From positions 1 through 54,372 of the forward strand of contig CALXYM010000014.1 in NCBI GenBank assembly GCA_944392965.1: DNA of 54,372 nt, read 5' to 3'. This DNA comes from an uncultured Spirochaetaceae bacterium. Its GTDB lineage: Bacteria; Spirochaetota; Spirochaetia; Sphaerochaetales; Sphaerochaetaceae. Positions 8,601 through 16,316 of this stretch are shown one piece after another. Under the pieces are notes generated by a model that saw nothing but the letters and a program-made list of their open reading frames with translations, was not told the origin of the DNA and did no database searches. Position 1 is the stretch's first letter; each line of letters begins with the position of its first letter. A program made the position numbers and the translations under genes.

Positions 8601-9164
8601 GTCCAGAGTGACAGGTATGATATAATCAAAAAGTACTTCATCTCTTTGGATTTTGTTAGCCTGATTAAAGCCATTAATGAAAGGACTGTAACATCAGGTA
8701 ATGGTGGAACGCTTTCTGTCGAAGAGGGGTGGTATGGTTGGTATGAATTTAATCAAGCTACTGACCTTACCGTATATCTCTATGCAGATAATTGGGAATA
8801 TCAGAATAATGATCAGTCACATACTCTAACAGGTGATTTTAGTGTTAAATTTACTGGTTATATGGATGAAACAGGTAATACATTCTCCTCTACAGCATGG
8901 ATGATACAGAGCGATCAAAGGTCTACAAATGGTTCCCACGACCTTTCAATAGATGGTTCTGAGCACAATCTTAAAACGTTCAGTATGTGGGGTAATTTCT
9001 CTGAGCCTCTGGCTATCGGACTTATAACTAATAGTAGTGGAGAGTTGGATTGGAACAAGGAAATAAATATGGGTACTAGCTGCTCCTTTGTCTCTCCTTC
9101 TGTTTCAACTTTTATAGATGATAAATTTCTGACTAGGAATATGTTCCAGGAAATGATGAAGTAG
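5601..9164 (+). CDS. Large surface lipoprotein with internally repeated modules
   Basis: This 1187-codon lipoprotein has a basic N-terminus, a hydrophobic stretch and the lipobox LFTGC near residue 21, so it should be lipidated and exported. The body is acidic and Ser/Asp/Asn-rich with beta-type alternation and no catalytic motif I recognise. Two kinds of imperfect tandem repeat are visible. One is encoded at about 6315-6600 and again at 6640-6880 (both near a GI or GLLKE helix followed by YSG or FSYDG strands). The other is at 6945-7280 and 7327-7740 (both F-x-W-x-x-x-x-R-x-AK ... IALLIGTGA ... EDDEF or KEDEF). The frame opens at GTG 5601, but ATG 5604 sits better behind GAGGG. It stands alone before a terminator. 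An adhesin or carbohydrate-binding surface protein is possible but unproven. Confidence 0.85.
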   Translation: MMKKAKYVFFIVLCFLFLFTGCPSSPEMENKEPIEMNENEIKAVADYIEAFAYGAQSEFLKNLSNSLGESSNGLTAECTSSPDTMEISLVFTSYDYDGDDGNRLVSGEVTLSLSGKYEEGTTLKSSSPTASSDTLPYFKATSYTASSDALTLTGGEQNVVLKLEEVSGVFSDDAYEGEETPLVFEISEGKISISQTSISSTVFRNADSGNITAEGRNPLPVSSFMQVVNENVPAKEMDQEIISLIQGIIKTVFESIKTSYSGDFSSNGYTGTYSLSVGYGKTWTLQLNAKDDTENQLYFSVSSSAVEGNEGDFSAYFNERCYSTPYSSIFDGSITIPEIGYKKLEDSDVALLNGLLKEIFSTYASSISNGTFSYDGGECLFTYNCMDSFWDIHITQYKKDGVSYGNLSVSSSEVGQNKYTTVNKSGDGFDEYYEVSVDELLADTGYPEFFNWNITARVAKDSLNNWEKVDFVSYDSSSNKITINARLGEMKEDTEGNKSIALLIGTGANYEDILLNGNHVEKADLPAEDDSIAEDDEFIIYVKDAVTYTLSYKDPSTSMPLIISLNDTTPITPPEPFDWAFSVRLAKENGAANGNLDYVKSIELTGNTNAPCISIKAYVDAMERSSPDGVEGKWIALLIGTGADDISRLTLIDGGDYINLSDEHKAERDGMVAYEDGSPAKEDEFVYYLNLEAEPEPGQSLNISLLKDDRDMVTITFDIENLEVVTIEEPNWTDVKSDLTDFIKALASVYSSTDFEENVTYLNSAEVKALPSWTYEGSAYYDFGKPLIPVNSVKMLNDEEFSADTTFEIYIGGNRVYKDLGWYIDEATDSLMINKAALYITFLFNDYFEINGERLSYGMDSYKDLAVEDISWHTDFSLSEGNAIYNKDDKRSDGSYDIEVATTDIPLLYQHENREEGDIMFSFVSIEENGSTSNVIVMRRGSSSGFAVYPYGYDEMTSSEPEGILTAVEDRMIREDGIVLSSNAEVKGNFKPVMNVSSVYVQSDRYDIIKKYFISLDFVSLIKAINERTVTSGNGGTLSVEEGWYGWYEFNQATDLTVYLYADNWEYQNNDQSHTLTGDFSVKFTGYMDETGNTFSSTAWMIQSDQRSTNGSHDLSIDGSEHNLKTFSMWGNFSEPLAIGLITNSSGELDWNKEINMGTSCSFVSPSVSTFIDDKFLTRNMFQEMMK

Positions 9165-9186
9165 GGAAGGAGATATTGTATTTGGG

Positions 9187-9225
9187 GCTACTTTCTGCCT
9201 TTTGTGTGGAAAGTAGCTTTTCTTT
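9187..9225 (+). terminator. Intrinsic terminator after the lipoprotein gene
   Basis: Perfect 9-bp stem gctactttc (9187-9195) / gaaagtagc (9209-9217), followed by a T-rich tract. It ends the lipoprotein transcript 23 nt after its stop codon. Confidence 0.85.
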
Positions 9226-9281
9226 GTTTGCTACCCTCCCCCCTAATATGGTAGAATATGATCGTCCTTTGGGAGGAGATC

Positions 9282-9989
9282 ATGCTGGCAAAAAGTATTA
9301 GTTATGCGGAAAAGCTCTTGGGTGATGATTACGATTACTCTGGATTTGAGATCGCAGCTAAGGTTTATGATGGACTTTATGTAGAGAATAACGATGCTGC
9401 AATGGAAAAGAAGTTCATAGATAAGTTCTATCGTGGTTTTATGGATCGTCCATCAGTGAAGAAATCCCTTCCAACAAAGACTGTATTTGATTATTCAACG
9501 GACTCCATTCTCTCAGCCCTTCTTCCTGAGATCGATGTGAATATGTTAAATCTCATCAGGTATGGTCATAAGATATCCATGGCGGCTGACAGCATAATAG
9601 GAATGATGCTTGACGAGTATATCCACATCAACCTGAGACCATATGGCTGGACATGCTGTTGGGGAAATGCTATGCAGGGTGTGGATGTATGCTCCTCTTC
9701 TGGGGACATGATTCATGTCAGAAATAAAAGTAACACAGAGGTGAGCAACAACGATAGGAACCGTACTCAGCAGAGTGTGAAGAAGTGGTTCAGGATCAAT
9801 GCCTACACGGGTAAGACTAAATGGGATGATCTAAATCTTCTTGTCGGGAAGATCGATCTTTTCTCGGAGGATGGATTCAGGGATTTCGTCTATGACATCA
9901 CCAGAAGGAATCCTTCCTGTCTTTATACGGGAGAAGAGGATGTTCTATCCCTTTCTTCTGCGATTTCCAATTGTAAAGGTCAAGCATAA
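9282..9989 (+). CDS. SinI-like type II restriction endonuclease (solitary)
   Basis: About 235 residues. It resembles SinI-family type II endonucleases (SinI cuts GGWCC): a Cys/Trp-rich block WTCCWGNAMQGVDV, then a short strand IHVRNKSNTEVSNN followed by KKWFRINA and TGKTKWDDLN. The GxD...HVRNK region could supply the metal-binding PD-(D/E)xK-like site. An open frame begins at 9258, but ATG 9282 is preferred because GGGAGGAG lies just upstream. No methyltransferase is encoded beside it or elsewhere in the window, which is unusual for a restriction enzyme. The M28 peptidase starts 3 nt downstream. The family call is from memory of the motif and is moderate. Confidence 0.55.
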   Translation: MLAKSISYAEKLLGDDYDYSGFEIAAKVYDGLYVENNDAAMEKKFIDKFYRGFMDRPSVKKSLPTKTVFDYSTDSILSALLPEIDVNMLNLIRYGHKISMAADSIIGMMLDEYIHINLRPYGWTCCWGNAMQGVDVCSSSGDMIHVRNKSNTEVSNNDRNRTQQSVKKWFRINAYTGKTKWDDLNLLVGKIDLFSEDGFRDFVYDITRRNPSCLYTGEEDVLSLSSAISNCKGQA

Positions 9990-9992
9990 CCC

Positions 9993-11324
9993 ATGATGTT
10001 CAAAATCCCTTTCTTTGGTAAAAAGGAGAAAAAAGAGAAGAAGGAGGAGAAGCCTGTATATGTTTTCGAGGACAGCCTCAGTTCAAATGCTCTGGCAAAT
10101 AGGGCTTATGAAGCTGTAAGCAGGCTTTCAGAGATTGGTCCCCGTCTTGCTGCAACAAAGAATGCGAGGATGGCTGCGAATAATATCGCATCCCGCCTTG
10201 AGTCTTTTGCCGATGACGTCGAGATTCTTCCTTTCCTGGCAGATAGGAGCAGGGCATATCTTTGGACCAGGATACTTGCATTCCTGCTTTCCATTTCCTC
10301 CATCTTCCTTCTCTTTGGACTGCCGTATATCTCTTTAATCTTGAATGCTCTTTCCTTTCTTCTCATATACTTTGAGGCGATAGAGGCCCGTGGCCTTTTC
10401 TCTCGGTTTTTCAAGAAGGAGGAAGGGGAGAATGTCAAAGCGAGCATAAGGCCGGAGCTTGAGGAGGAGAGTGTGGTAATCCTCAGCGCCCATCATGATT
10501 CGGCGTTCCTGTATAACAGGAAGGATGCCGTGAAGGATATCTATGTTCCTCTTTTCTCACTGTGCTATCTGACGGTGTTATCCCTCTTCCTCATTCTTCA
10601 TGAGGCCCTTTCTGGGACACTGTTTTCCTTTAATCTGCCTTCCCTTTTTCCTTTCATCTTCATTGCATTCGGCATCGTCCTCTCCGTTTTCTCTTTTAGG
10701 CTGTTTTCCCTTTTTTCCACATCTGGAAGTCCCGGAGTTGGTGATAACCTTTCTGGAGTAGGGGTACTTATCGCGCTGTCAGAATATTTTTCGAAGCGGA
10801 AGCTTAAGAGGACGAGGATAGAGATTGTCTCATTTGATGCGGAGGAGGCTGGATGCCAGGGATCAAGGGATTATTATGGCATGACTACATATCCTGAGAA
10901 TACCATAAACATAAATATCGATGGTTTGTATAATGCCGAAGAACTTTCAATATTGACCCGTGACGGTAATGGACTGGTAGGCCTTGATGAACCGCTTGCC
11001 ATGGAACTCTCTGCTCTGGCTAAGAGTATGGGATACAAGTTCAGGGTAGGCAAGCTCTCCTTCTTTGCCGGGGCAACCGATTCTTCCAGCGCTTCCTTGG
11101 CAGGAGTACGTTCTGTCTGCATAACCGGAATGGCTCCTGGATTTGATACCGCTGCACATACTTCGAAAGATACAATCGATAAAGTGGAGAAGAAGAGTCT
11201 TGAAGCTGTCATTTCCCTCATAATCAAATACATAGAGTCGAAGGACAAGTCCCCATTGGATGAAAAAGAGGGGGAGAGGAACCTTTTTGATGGGAGAAAG
11301 TATAAGCTCAGTCCCAGGGAGTGA
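9993..11324 (+). CDS. Membrane-associated M28-family metallopeptidase
   Basis: A 443-residue zinc peptidase of family M28 (aminopeptidase-like). Zinc and catalytic motifs are in order: HHDSAF (first His ligand), GDNLSGVG (bridging Asp), DAEEAG (catalytic Glu and ligand), a later Asp in FAGATDSSS, and a C-terminal His in TAAHTSKD. Hydrophobic segments between the N-terminal region and the metal motifs (encoded about 10266-10370 and 10545-10710) should insert in the membrane. The N-terminus is very Lys-rich and cytoplasmic-looking. It follows the SinI-like gene by 3 nt. The substrate is unknown. The pairing with the nuclease may be accidental. Confidence 0.88.
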   Translation: MMFKIPFFGKKEKKEKKEEKPVYVFEDSLSSNALANRAYEAVSRLSEIGPRLAATKNARMAANNIASRLESFADDVEILPFLADRSRAYLWTRILAFLLSISSIFLLFGLPYISLILNALSFLLIYFEAIEARGLFSRFFKKEEGENVKASIRPELEEESVVILSAHHDSAFLYNRKDAVKDIYVPLFSLCYLTVLSLFLILHEALSGTLFSFNLPSLFPFIFIAFGIVLSVFSFRLFSLFSTSGSPGVGDNLSGVGVLIALSEYFSKRKLKRTRIEIVSFDAEEAGCQGSRDYYGMTTYPENTININIDGLYNAEELSILTRDGNGLVGLDEPLAMELSALAKSMGYKFRVGKLSFFAGATDSSSASLAGVRSVCITGMAPGFDTAAHTSKDTIDKVEKKSLEAVISLIIKYIESKDKSPLDEKEGERNLFDGRKYKLSPRE

Positions 11325-11388
11325 ACTTTTCTTTCCCTCGCCGATCAATCGGTAGATATGGTATTTTTGAAGGAACAGGTCTGTTAAG

Positions 11389-12684
11389 GTGATTATGATG
11401 ACTTCCGCTTTAATGCTTTTCAGAATCTTTGCTGTGATATTGACCCATGCTGTCACACTCTATCTGATGTCTGAACCGAAACTGCTCAGGCCTAAGCATA
11501 TTCTTGTCTGGACGATAGCCCTTGTCGTGACGCTCTTACTTGGGATTGTTTTCACCTTCACCATCGGATGGACTCCTATTTTCCTCTTTTCCTATTATCT
11601 TATTACACTAGCCTATTGTGTTATCGCTTTCTTCCTCACTTCCCGAGGGCCTGTATTGAAGAACCTATTCCTCATAATGATCTATTTTGCATACTTCATG
11701 TTCTCCGTCAGCCTTTCCCAGTACATCTCAATAATCTTTTTCGATTCCAACCAGTTTGCGATGGCCCTCATAAGACTGATGATATCCCTTTTGTACATAA
11801 TCCTTCTGAAGCTGAAACTCCGCAGGATCTTCATTGGAGCGACAAGCGGTATAGATAAGGGATGGGGGATAATGGCGTTCTTCAGTTCCATTGCATTCTT
11901 CACGACGTCCCTGCTCTCTCTTTCATCTGTTTTCATGTTTGAAGAGAGGGAAAGGATGTTCGCATGGCTTCTTGTCCTCTTTGTCCTGATAACAGCCGCT
12001 TTCGCAGTGGAATTCCAGATGGTGAAGCTCCTTAATGAACGTAACAGGATACGTCAGATTGAGGCTTTCCAGAATCTTCTGGAGAGCGAACTTGAAGCGG
12101 AGAAGGCGTTTGTCGAGAATGCCCGGATCTACCGTCATGATATGAGGCATCATAATCTCGTTCTTCTGGAATATCTGGAACATGATGATGTCGAAGGGGC
12201 GAAGGATTATATCAGGGAGTATGATATATCTCTTTCTCAGATAAGGCCTATGGACTGGTGTGAGAATAAGGTTGTCAATGCTCTCCTTAGGATAAATGCG
12301 AGGAGGGCTTTCTCCTATGGGATATCATTTGGAGGGGAAGTCCGTATTCCGGAAGAGATATCCCTTTCTGGTCCAGAGTTGGTTGCTCTTTTCGGTAATA
12401 TTCTGGAAAACGCCATTGAATCGTCCATGGGATGCATGGAGGCTTTCATATTCCTGAAAGTCAGCACGGATGAGAAAAGGATCCTGATTGATCTGCGTAA
12501 CAGCATTTTAAAGCCCGTCATCTTCGATGGAGAATTCCCTATAAGCAGTAAACGTGGCGGAGGAACGGGACTTAAGAGCGTAAAGGAGGTTATTTCTCGT
12601 CATAATGGCATGATGAAGTTAAGTCAGGAAGATGGTGTTTTCCTTACCAGGATAATCATTCCTCTCTCATCTAAGATTCGTTGA
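11389..12684 (+). CDS. AgrC/CitA-like sensor histidine kinase (GHKL type), orphan
   Basis: 431 codons with several N-terminal transmembrane segments (about residues 1-210) and a C-terminal kinase. The phosphoacceptor region is YRHDMRHHN (encoded near 12129), typical of AgrC-like HPK10 kinases. The ATPase lobe has NILENAIESS (N box) and GGGTGLKSVKE (G box). The frame opens at GTG 11389; ATG 11395 and 11398 are alternatives. No response regulator is adjacent, so the partner must lie elsewhere. The gene ends 14 nt inside the convergent yigZ-like gene. Kinases of this type often sense peptides, but the ligand is unknown here. Confidence 0.88.
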   Translation: MIMMTSALMLFRIFAVILTHAVTLYLMSEPKLLRPKHILVWTIALVVTLLLGIVFTFTIGWTPIFLFSYYLITLAYCVIAFFLTSRGPVLKNLFLIMIYFAYFMFSVSLSQYISIIFFDSNQFAMALIRLMISLLYIILLKLKLRRIFIGATSGIDKGWGIMAFFSSIAFFTTSLLSLSSVFMFEERERMFAWLLVLFVLITAAFAVEFQMVKLLNERNRIRQIEAFQNLLESELEAEKAFVENARIYRHDMRHHNLVLLEYLEHDDVEGAKDYIREYDISLSQIRPMDWCENKVVNALLRINARRAFSYGISFGGEVRIPEEISLSGPELVALFGNILENAIESSMGCMEAFIFLKVSTDEKRILIDLRNSILKPVIFDGEFPISSKRGGGTGLKSVKEVISRHNGMMKLSQEDGVFLTRIIIPLSSKIR

Positions 12685-13267
12685 TGACGTTGATATAGGG
12701 ATCCGTCTCTCTTACCTCTTTCAAGAAATCATCCATCTTATCCTTATCTATCGTAAAGGATATCTTGATATCCGTAGAAAAATCCTCGTTATCGACTTTG
12801 ACGGAGAACTTATCGAAAAGGCGTTTGAGAAGGGTATAGTACTCATATGTGAAATTCAGAACCATTCTCTCTTTCTCCTTAAGTTCTTCTGTCCTTACCT
12901 TTTCCAATACGCTTTTAACCGCATCCCCATAAGCCTTTACAAGTCCTCCTGTTCCAAGGAGCGTTCCTCCGAAATAGCGCACGATGCATACTGTTATGTT
13001 CGTTATTCCTGAACCTTTGAGAACTTCAAGAGCAGGGCGGCCTGCGGTGTTCTTCGGTTCCTTGTCATCTGATGATGAATAAAGTGTGCCGCTTTTTCCG
13101 ATTACCGCAGCATGCACTACGTGATTCGCCTTTGGATGTTCGTCTCTGACGGATTTTACGATATCTTTTACCTCTTCAAGGCTGCCGGCATATCGGGCGA
13201 TGGCGATGAATCTCGATTTCTTTACGATGATTTCACTCTCAGCGTTTTCAAGAAGAACCTTTATCAT
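12671..13267 (-). CDS. YigZ/IMPACT family protein (UPF0029)
   Basis: About 198 residues. The IMPACT N-terminal fold is clear: SRFIAIA near the start, DEHPKANHVVHA, a DKEPKNTAGRP loop and VRYFGGTLLGTGGLVKAYGDA, the hallmark motif. A C-terminal ferredoxin-like domain follows. The start at 13267 is chosen because AGGAAGG lies just upstream and homology begins there; the open frame extends further upstream. It overlaps the end of the preceding membrane gene by 20 nt, so they are translationally coupled. The family is widespread and linked to translation or ribosome-associated regulation; the precise role in bacteria is uncertain. Confidence 0.92.
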   Translation of the reverse strand: MIKVLLENAESEIIVKKSRFIAIARYAGSLEEVKDIVKSVRDEHPKANHVVHAAVIGKSGTLYSSSDDKEPKNTAGRPALEVLKGSGITNITVCIVRYFGGTLLGTGGLVKAYGDAVKSVLEKVRTEELKEKERMVLNFTYEYYTLLKRLFDKFSVKVDNEDFSTDIKISFTIDKDKMDDFLKEVRETDPYINVINES

Positions 13268-13679
13268 CTGCACCTTCCTTCCTATGAATGATGGCATACA
13301 GTATTCCAGATACAAGAGATAGGATTATGCCAAGTCCTATCATGAAAGAGCCGCGGTCAAAACTTATTAGGGCAAGAAGATCTTTCAGCTCCATTTTTGC
13401 CGTCAGGTACGAAAGCCCTAGTAAGACGGCGATGATCAATGGTGTTGCGATTATCTCCTTCTCTCCATGTTTTCTTATCCTGAGGACTGCAATGAGGGAA
13501 AGAAGTAGGGCAAGAAGCACCATTATGATGGAGAATACAAGACCTGATGAGCCATATTTGAAACTTAGCTCCGTAATCTCAGGACCAGAGAAGCCACATG
13601 CGACGGGTTGAAAGAATCCGAATATGACGAGCAGGAGAGTAAGACGGGCTGTTATCCTGAGGATTCTGCTTTTTCTCAT
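13248..13679 (-). CDS. Small membrane protein, unknown function
   Basis: About 143 residues with four likely transmembrane helices: one at the N-terminus, one after the FKYGSSG segment, then two separated by a loop containing FDRGSF. The C-terminus is charged and cytoplasmic-looking. ATG 13679 is preferred over an upstream TTG because GGAAGGG lies in front. It starts 3 nt after the aldo/keto reductase stop and overlaps the YigZ gene, so it belongs to the same operon. I recognise no family. Confidence 0.75.
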   Translation of the reverse strand: MRKSRILRITARLTLLLVIFGFFQPVACGFSGPEITELSFKYGSSGLVFSIIMVLLALLLSLIAVLRIRKHGEKEIIATPLIIAVLLGLSYLTAKMELKDLLALISFDRGSFMIGLGIILSLVSGILYAIIHRKEGADDKGSS

Positions 13680-13681
13680 TT

Positions 13682-14545
13682 TTATCGTCCCTTCCAATCA
13701 TGAGAGAATATGTTGTCGTTTTTATTGTAGCCTGAAAGAGCTTCAGCTTTTTCCATTATCGCAAGATAATCTTCTTTTTCCAATACATCCTCCTCCAGCT
13801 GTTCTATATGCTCCTTTTTTCCTGCTCCTGTTATTACCCTGTAGGGGTTATCGGAAAGGGCAAAGGAGAAGAGTATCTGTTTTACGCTTTTTCCTTTCTT
13901 TTGCGCAATCTCCCTCACTGTGTTCTTAAGGGCTATGAAATGAGGATATGCCTCCTTGCCATAATAGAAGAGGTTTCTCCTCTCATCCTGAGGACTATCA
14001 TCATGAAGGAGAGAACCGAAAGAGTATATCCCATATTTAAGATTCCGGCAGTCCTTCTCAGGAGGGGTGATGTAGGTGGGAGCGGAGAAATACTCATTGT
14101 AGCGGATATCAAAATCCTTTTTTATCTTCTCAAAAAGATAATGGGGGAAATTACTTAATCCAAGAGAGAGGAATTTTCCCTCTTCGACCAGGTTTTCAGC
14201 ATCCCTTAATGCTGCATATACCTCTTCCTCTTCTCGTGGCCAATGCATGATAACAGCCTCAACTCCTTCCGTCTTGAGTGCCCTGAGGGAGGCCTCGGCT
14301 TTTCTTCTCAGAGTCTTATAAGGCATTATCTTCTCGAAGATCTCGACGCTTTCTGTTCTTATTCCGATCTCCTTTAATGCCGAGTATAGTATGCTGTCCG
14401 TATTATATGAGAAAGCGCTGTCGAAGGAACGGATTCCCTTTTTATATGCGGTTTTTATGATATCTTTTGCCTCTCGGGGGCTTATTTTATTATGAAAGCC
14501 CCCGGCGTTGCCGAAGGCCCATAATCCCAGGGTGATCTTACTCAT
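13682..14545 (-). CDS. Aldo/keto reductase
   Basis: About 287 residues with the NAD(P)H-dependent TIM-barrel fold. The catalytic tetrad is recognisable: Asp and Tyr in FDSAFSYN, Lys in the EIFEKIMP strand and His in VIMHWPREEEE. LGLSNFP and a terminal coenzyme-binding block (VITGAGKKEHIEQ) follow. It is shorter than the usual 310-330 residues. The start at 14545 overlaps nothing; a TTG frame extends to 14578. It is second in the leftward Nudix-AKR-membrane-YigZ operon. The substrate is unknown. Confidence 0.9.
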   Translation of the reverse strand: MSKITLGLWAFGNAGGFHNKISPREAKDIIKTAYKKGIRSFDSAFSYNTDSILYSALKEIGIRTESVEIFEKIMPYKTLRRKAEASLRALKTEGVEAVIMHWPREEEEVYAALRDAENLVEEGKFLSLGLSNFPHYLFEKIKKDFDIRYNEYFSAPTYITPPEKDCRNLKYGIYSFGSLLHDDSPQDERRNLFYYGKEAYPHFIALKNTVREIAQKKGKSVKQILFSFALSDNPYRVITGAGKKEHIEQLEEDVLEKEDYLAIMEKAEALSGYNKNDNIFSHDWKGR

Positions 14546-14549
14546 CCTT

Positions 14550-15485
14550 TCAGAGGTATTCCTTATCCTCAAGATCAAGCTTGTAGTCTAACATGTTGTT
14601 ATCATTGTCGAAGATGAAATACCCATCGACACTCTTACCTTCAAGCATTTTCCCAAGCCATAACCTGTCATCTTTCCACATTCTTGAGTAATCGAGAGTA
14701 TCAAGATCATACCATCCTGGTCTTGCCTCATCACACTCCTTGAGTTCTCCTGAGAAGCTCTCCGTGTAGAAGATGTAGCCTATCATTGAAGTGCCTTCCT
14801 TGAACTGGAAGCGGAGGATTCCCCTGTTTTCAAGATCTGTAACATCAAGGCCTGTCTCCTCCTTTGTCTCCCTGATGGCGGCTTCCACACTTGTCTCCTC
14901 AAGTTCAATGTGTCCTCCAGGTCCGTTGAGATATCCGGTTCCCATGCCTCTTTTCTTCTCAATCAGCAGAATCTTGTTGTTGACCTTGTCAACGACGTAG
15001 CAGAGGGTACATCTTTCCTCGGCCTCCCAGAGATCCCAGTCGATCTCCTCGACCTTTTCCGCATGGCTCATTTCAACTCTCTTCTGATCCTCTGTTTTCG
15101 GCTTCTTCTCCTCGGCTTTCTTCTTTTCATCAGGATGCTTCTCATAGAAGCAGTCCATACAGAGGTTCTCATCTATTCCTAGCCATTCATCGAACTTCAG
15201 CTTCTTTCCACAGTTCTGACATTTTCTTTTGAAAGGAAAACATGTCTTTCTGAATATCACGAACAATATGATTCCGATTAAGAGTGCGATCCACTCTGTC
15301 CATACGGGAAGGCCTGTCGTTCCTGTAAGTATCACGAGGATGTAGATTGTCAGGTAGAGGCATCCTATTACGAGGACGGCCTTTTTTTTCTTACTTCCAT
15401 AAGAGTATTTCCTCTGCTGCATGTTTATCAGCAGGACAAGGAGCATTACCCATGTAAACGATTCATTAAAAAAACGTAGTAGCAT
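14550..15485 (-). CDS. Membrane-anchored Nudix hydrolase with zinc-ribbon-like insert
   Basis: 311 residues with an unusual layout. Two or three transmembrane helices occupy about residues 8-85. A four-Cys treble-clef/zinc-ribbon-like element follows (CQNCG ... CMDC), then a charged Lys/Glu-rich linker. The C-terminal Nudix domain has the box GHIELEE...RETKEETGL, matching GX5EX7REUXEEXGU, preceded by NGPGG as in MutT/MTH1-type 8-oxo-purine enzymes. The catalytic domain should face the cytoplasm. It is first in a leftward operon. Substrate specificity cannot be read from sequence. Confidence 0.88.
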   Translation of the reverse strand: MLLRFFNESFTWVMLLVLLINMQQRKYSYGSKKKKAVLVIGCLYLTIYILVILTGTTGLPVWTEWIALLIGIILFVIFRKTCFPFKRKCQNCGKKLKFDEWLGIDENLCMDCFYEKHPDEKKKAEEKKPKTEDQKRVEMSHAEKVEEIDWDLWEAEERCTLCYVVDKVNNKILLIEKKRGMGTGYLNGPGGHIELEETSVEAAIRETKEETGLDVTDLENRGILRFQFKEGTSMIGYIFYTESFSGELKECDEARPGWYDLDTLDYSRMWKDDRLWLGKMLEGKSVDGYFIFDNDNNMLDYKLDLEDKEYL

Positions 15486-15603
15486 GATAGTAGATTATTA
15501 ATAAAGTCACTTATAATCAATCAAAAATGATAGAGTTGGATGTTTTCTCTCTTTAGAGGGATTCTCGTTTGATCAGGGATTTTCTGAAGGGCATTCATTC
15601 TTA

Positions 15604-15633
15604 TTGTCACCTTCAACTATACTAGGCTATTAT
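15604..15633 (+). promoter_or_regulatory. Sigma-70-type promoter for deoC
   Basis: TTGTCA (15604-15609) and TATTAT (15628-15633) with an 18-base spacer. A GGAGGAG ribosome site and the deoC ATG follow within 25 nt. Confidence 0.65.
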
Positions 15634-15653
15634 AAAAAGACGGAGGAGATGAT

Positions 15654-16316
15654 ATGGATTTAGCGAAATACATAGATCATACGGTACTTGCCGCAGATGC
15701 AACGAAGGATAAGATAGAGAAACTCTGTCAGGAGGCACGCGGTGCAGGATTTGCTTCAGTCTGCGTGAACAGCTGTTGGGTACGTTATGCGAAAGAGCTA
15801 TTGAGAGGAAGCGGTGTGAATGTATGTACTGTTGTCGGATTCCCCCTCGGTGCGATGTCTTCCAGGGCAAAAGCCGCGGAGACTGCCATTGCGATTGAAG
15901 ATGGTGCTGATGAGATTGACATGGTGATAAACGTCGGATATCTCAAAAGCGGGATGTATGCAGAATGTCTTGATGATATAAAAGAGGTCAGAAAAGCCTC
16001 AGAAGGAAAAGTCTTGAAGGTTATAATCGAAACATGTCTTTTAACGGATGAGGAAAAGGTCAAGGCATGTGAGCTCTCTGCTCAGGCGAAAGCCGATTTC
16101 GTAAAGACGAGTACGGGATTCTCAAAGGGGGGTGCTACGAAGGAGGATGTCGCTCTCATGAGACGGAGTATCCCTTCCAATATGAAGGTCAAGGCTTCGG
16201 GGGGGATAAGAAGCTACGAAAGCGCTATGGAGATGATAAGTGCAGGAGCTGAGAGGCTTGGATGTAGCAGTGGTATGGCGATAATCAATGGGGAAAAGAG
16301 CAATGCCTCATATTGA
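15654..16316 (+). CDS. deoC: Deoxyribose-phosphate aldolase
   Basis: 220 residues, full length for bacterial DeoC, which cleaves 2-deoxyribose-5-phosphate to glyceraldehyde-3-phosphate and acetaldehyde. Diagnostic segments: [12 protein letters not shown] at the N-terminus, [19 protein letters not shown], the strand before the Schiff-base Lys ([15 protein letters not shown]) and [13 protein letters not shown] with the second catalytic Lys. GGAGGAG lies upstream. It overlaps the thymidine-kinase-like gene by 14 nt, consistent with joint deoxynucleoside salvage. Confidence 0.97.
   Translation: MDLAKYIDHTVLAADATKDKIEKLCQEARGAGFASVCVNSCWVRYAKELLRGSGVNVCTVVGFPLGAMSSRAKAAETAIAIEDGADEIDMVINVGYLKSGMYAECLDDIKEVRKASEGKVLKVIIETCLLTDEEKVKACELSAQAKADFVKTSTGFSKGGATKEDVALMRRSIPSNMKVKASGGIRSYESAMEMISAGAERLGCSSGMAIINGEKSNASY

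Noticed and set aside
9258-9281. Upstream start for the SinI-like protein
   Set aside because: No ribosome site precedes 9258, while GGGAGGAG sits just before ATG 9282.
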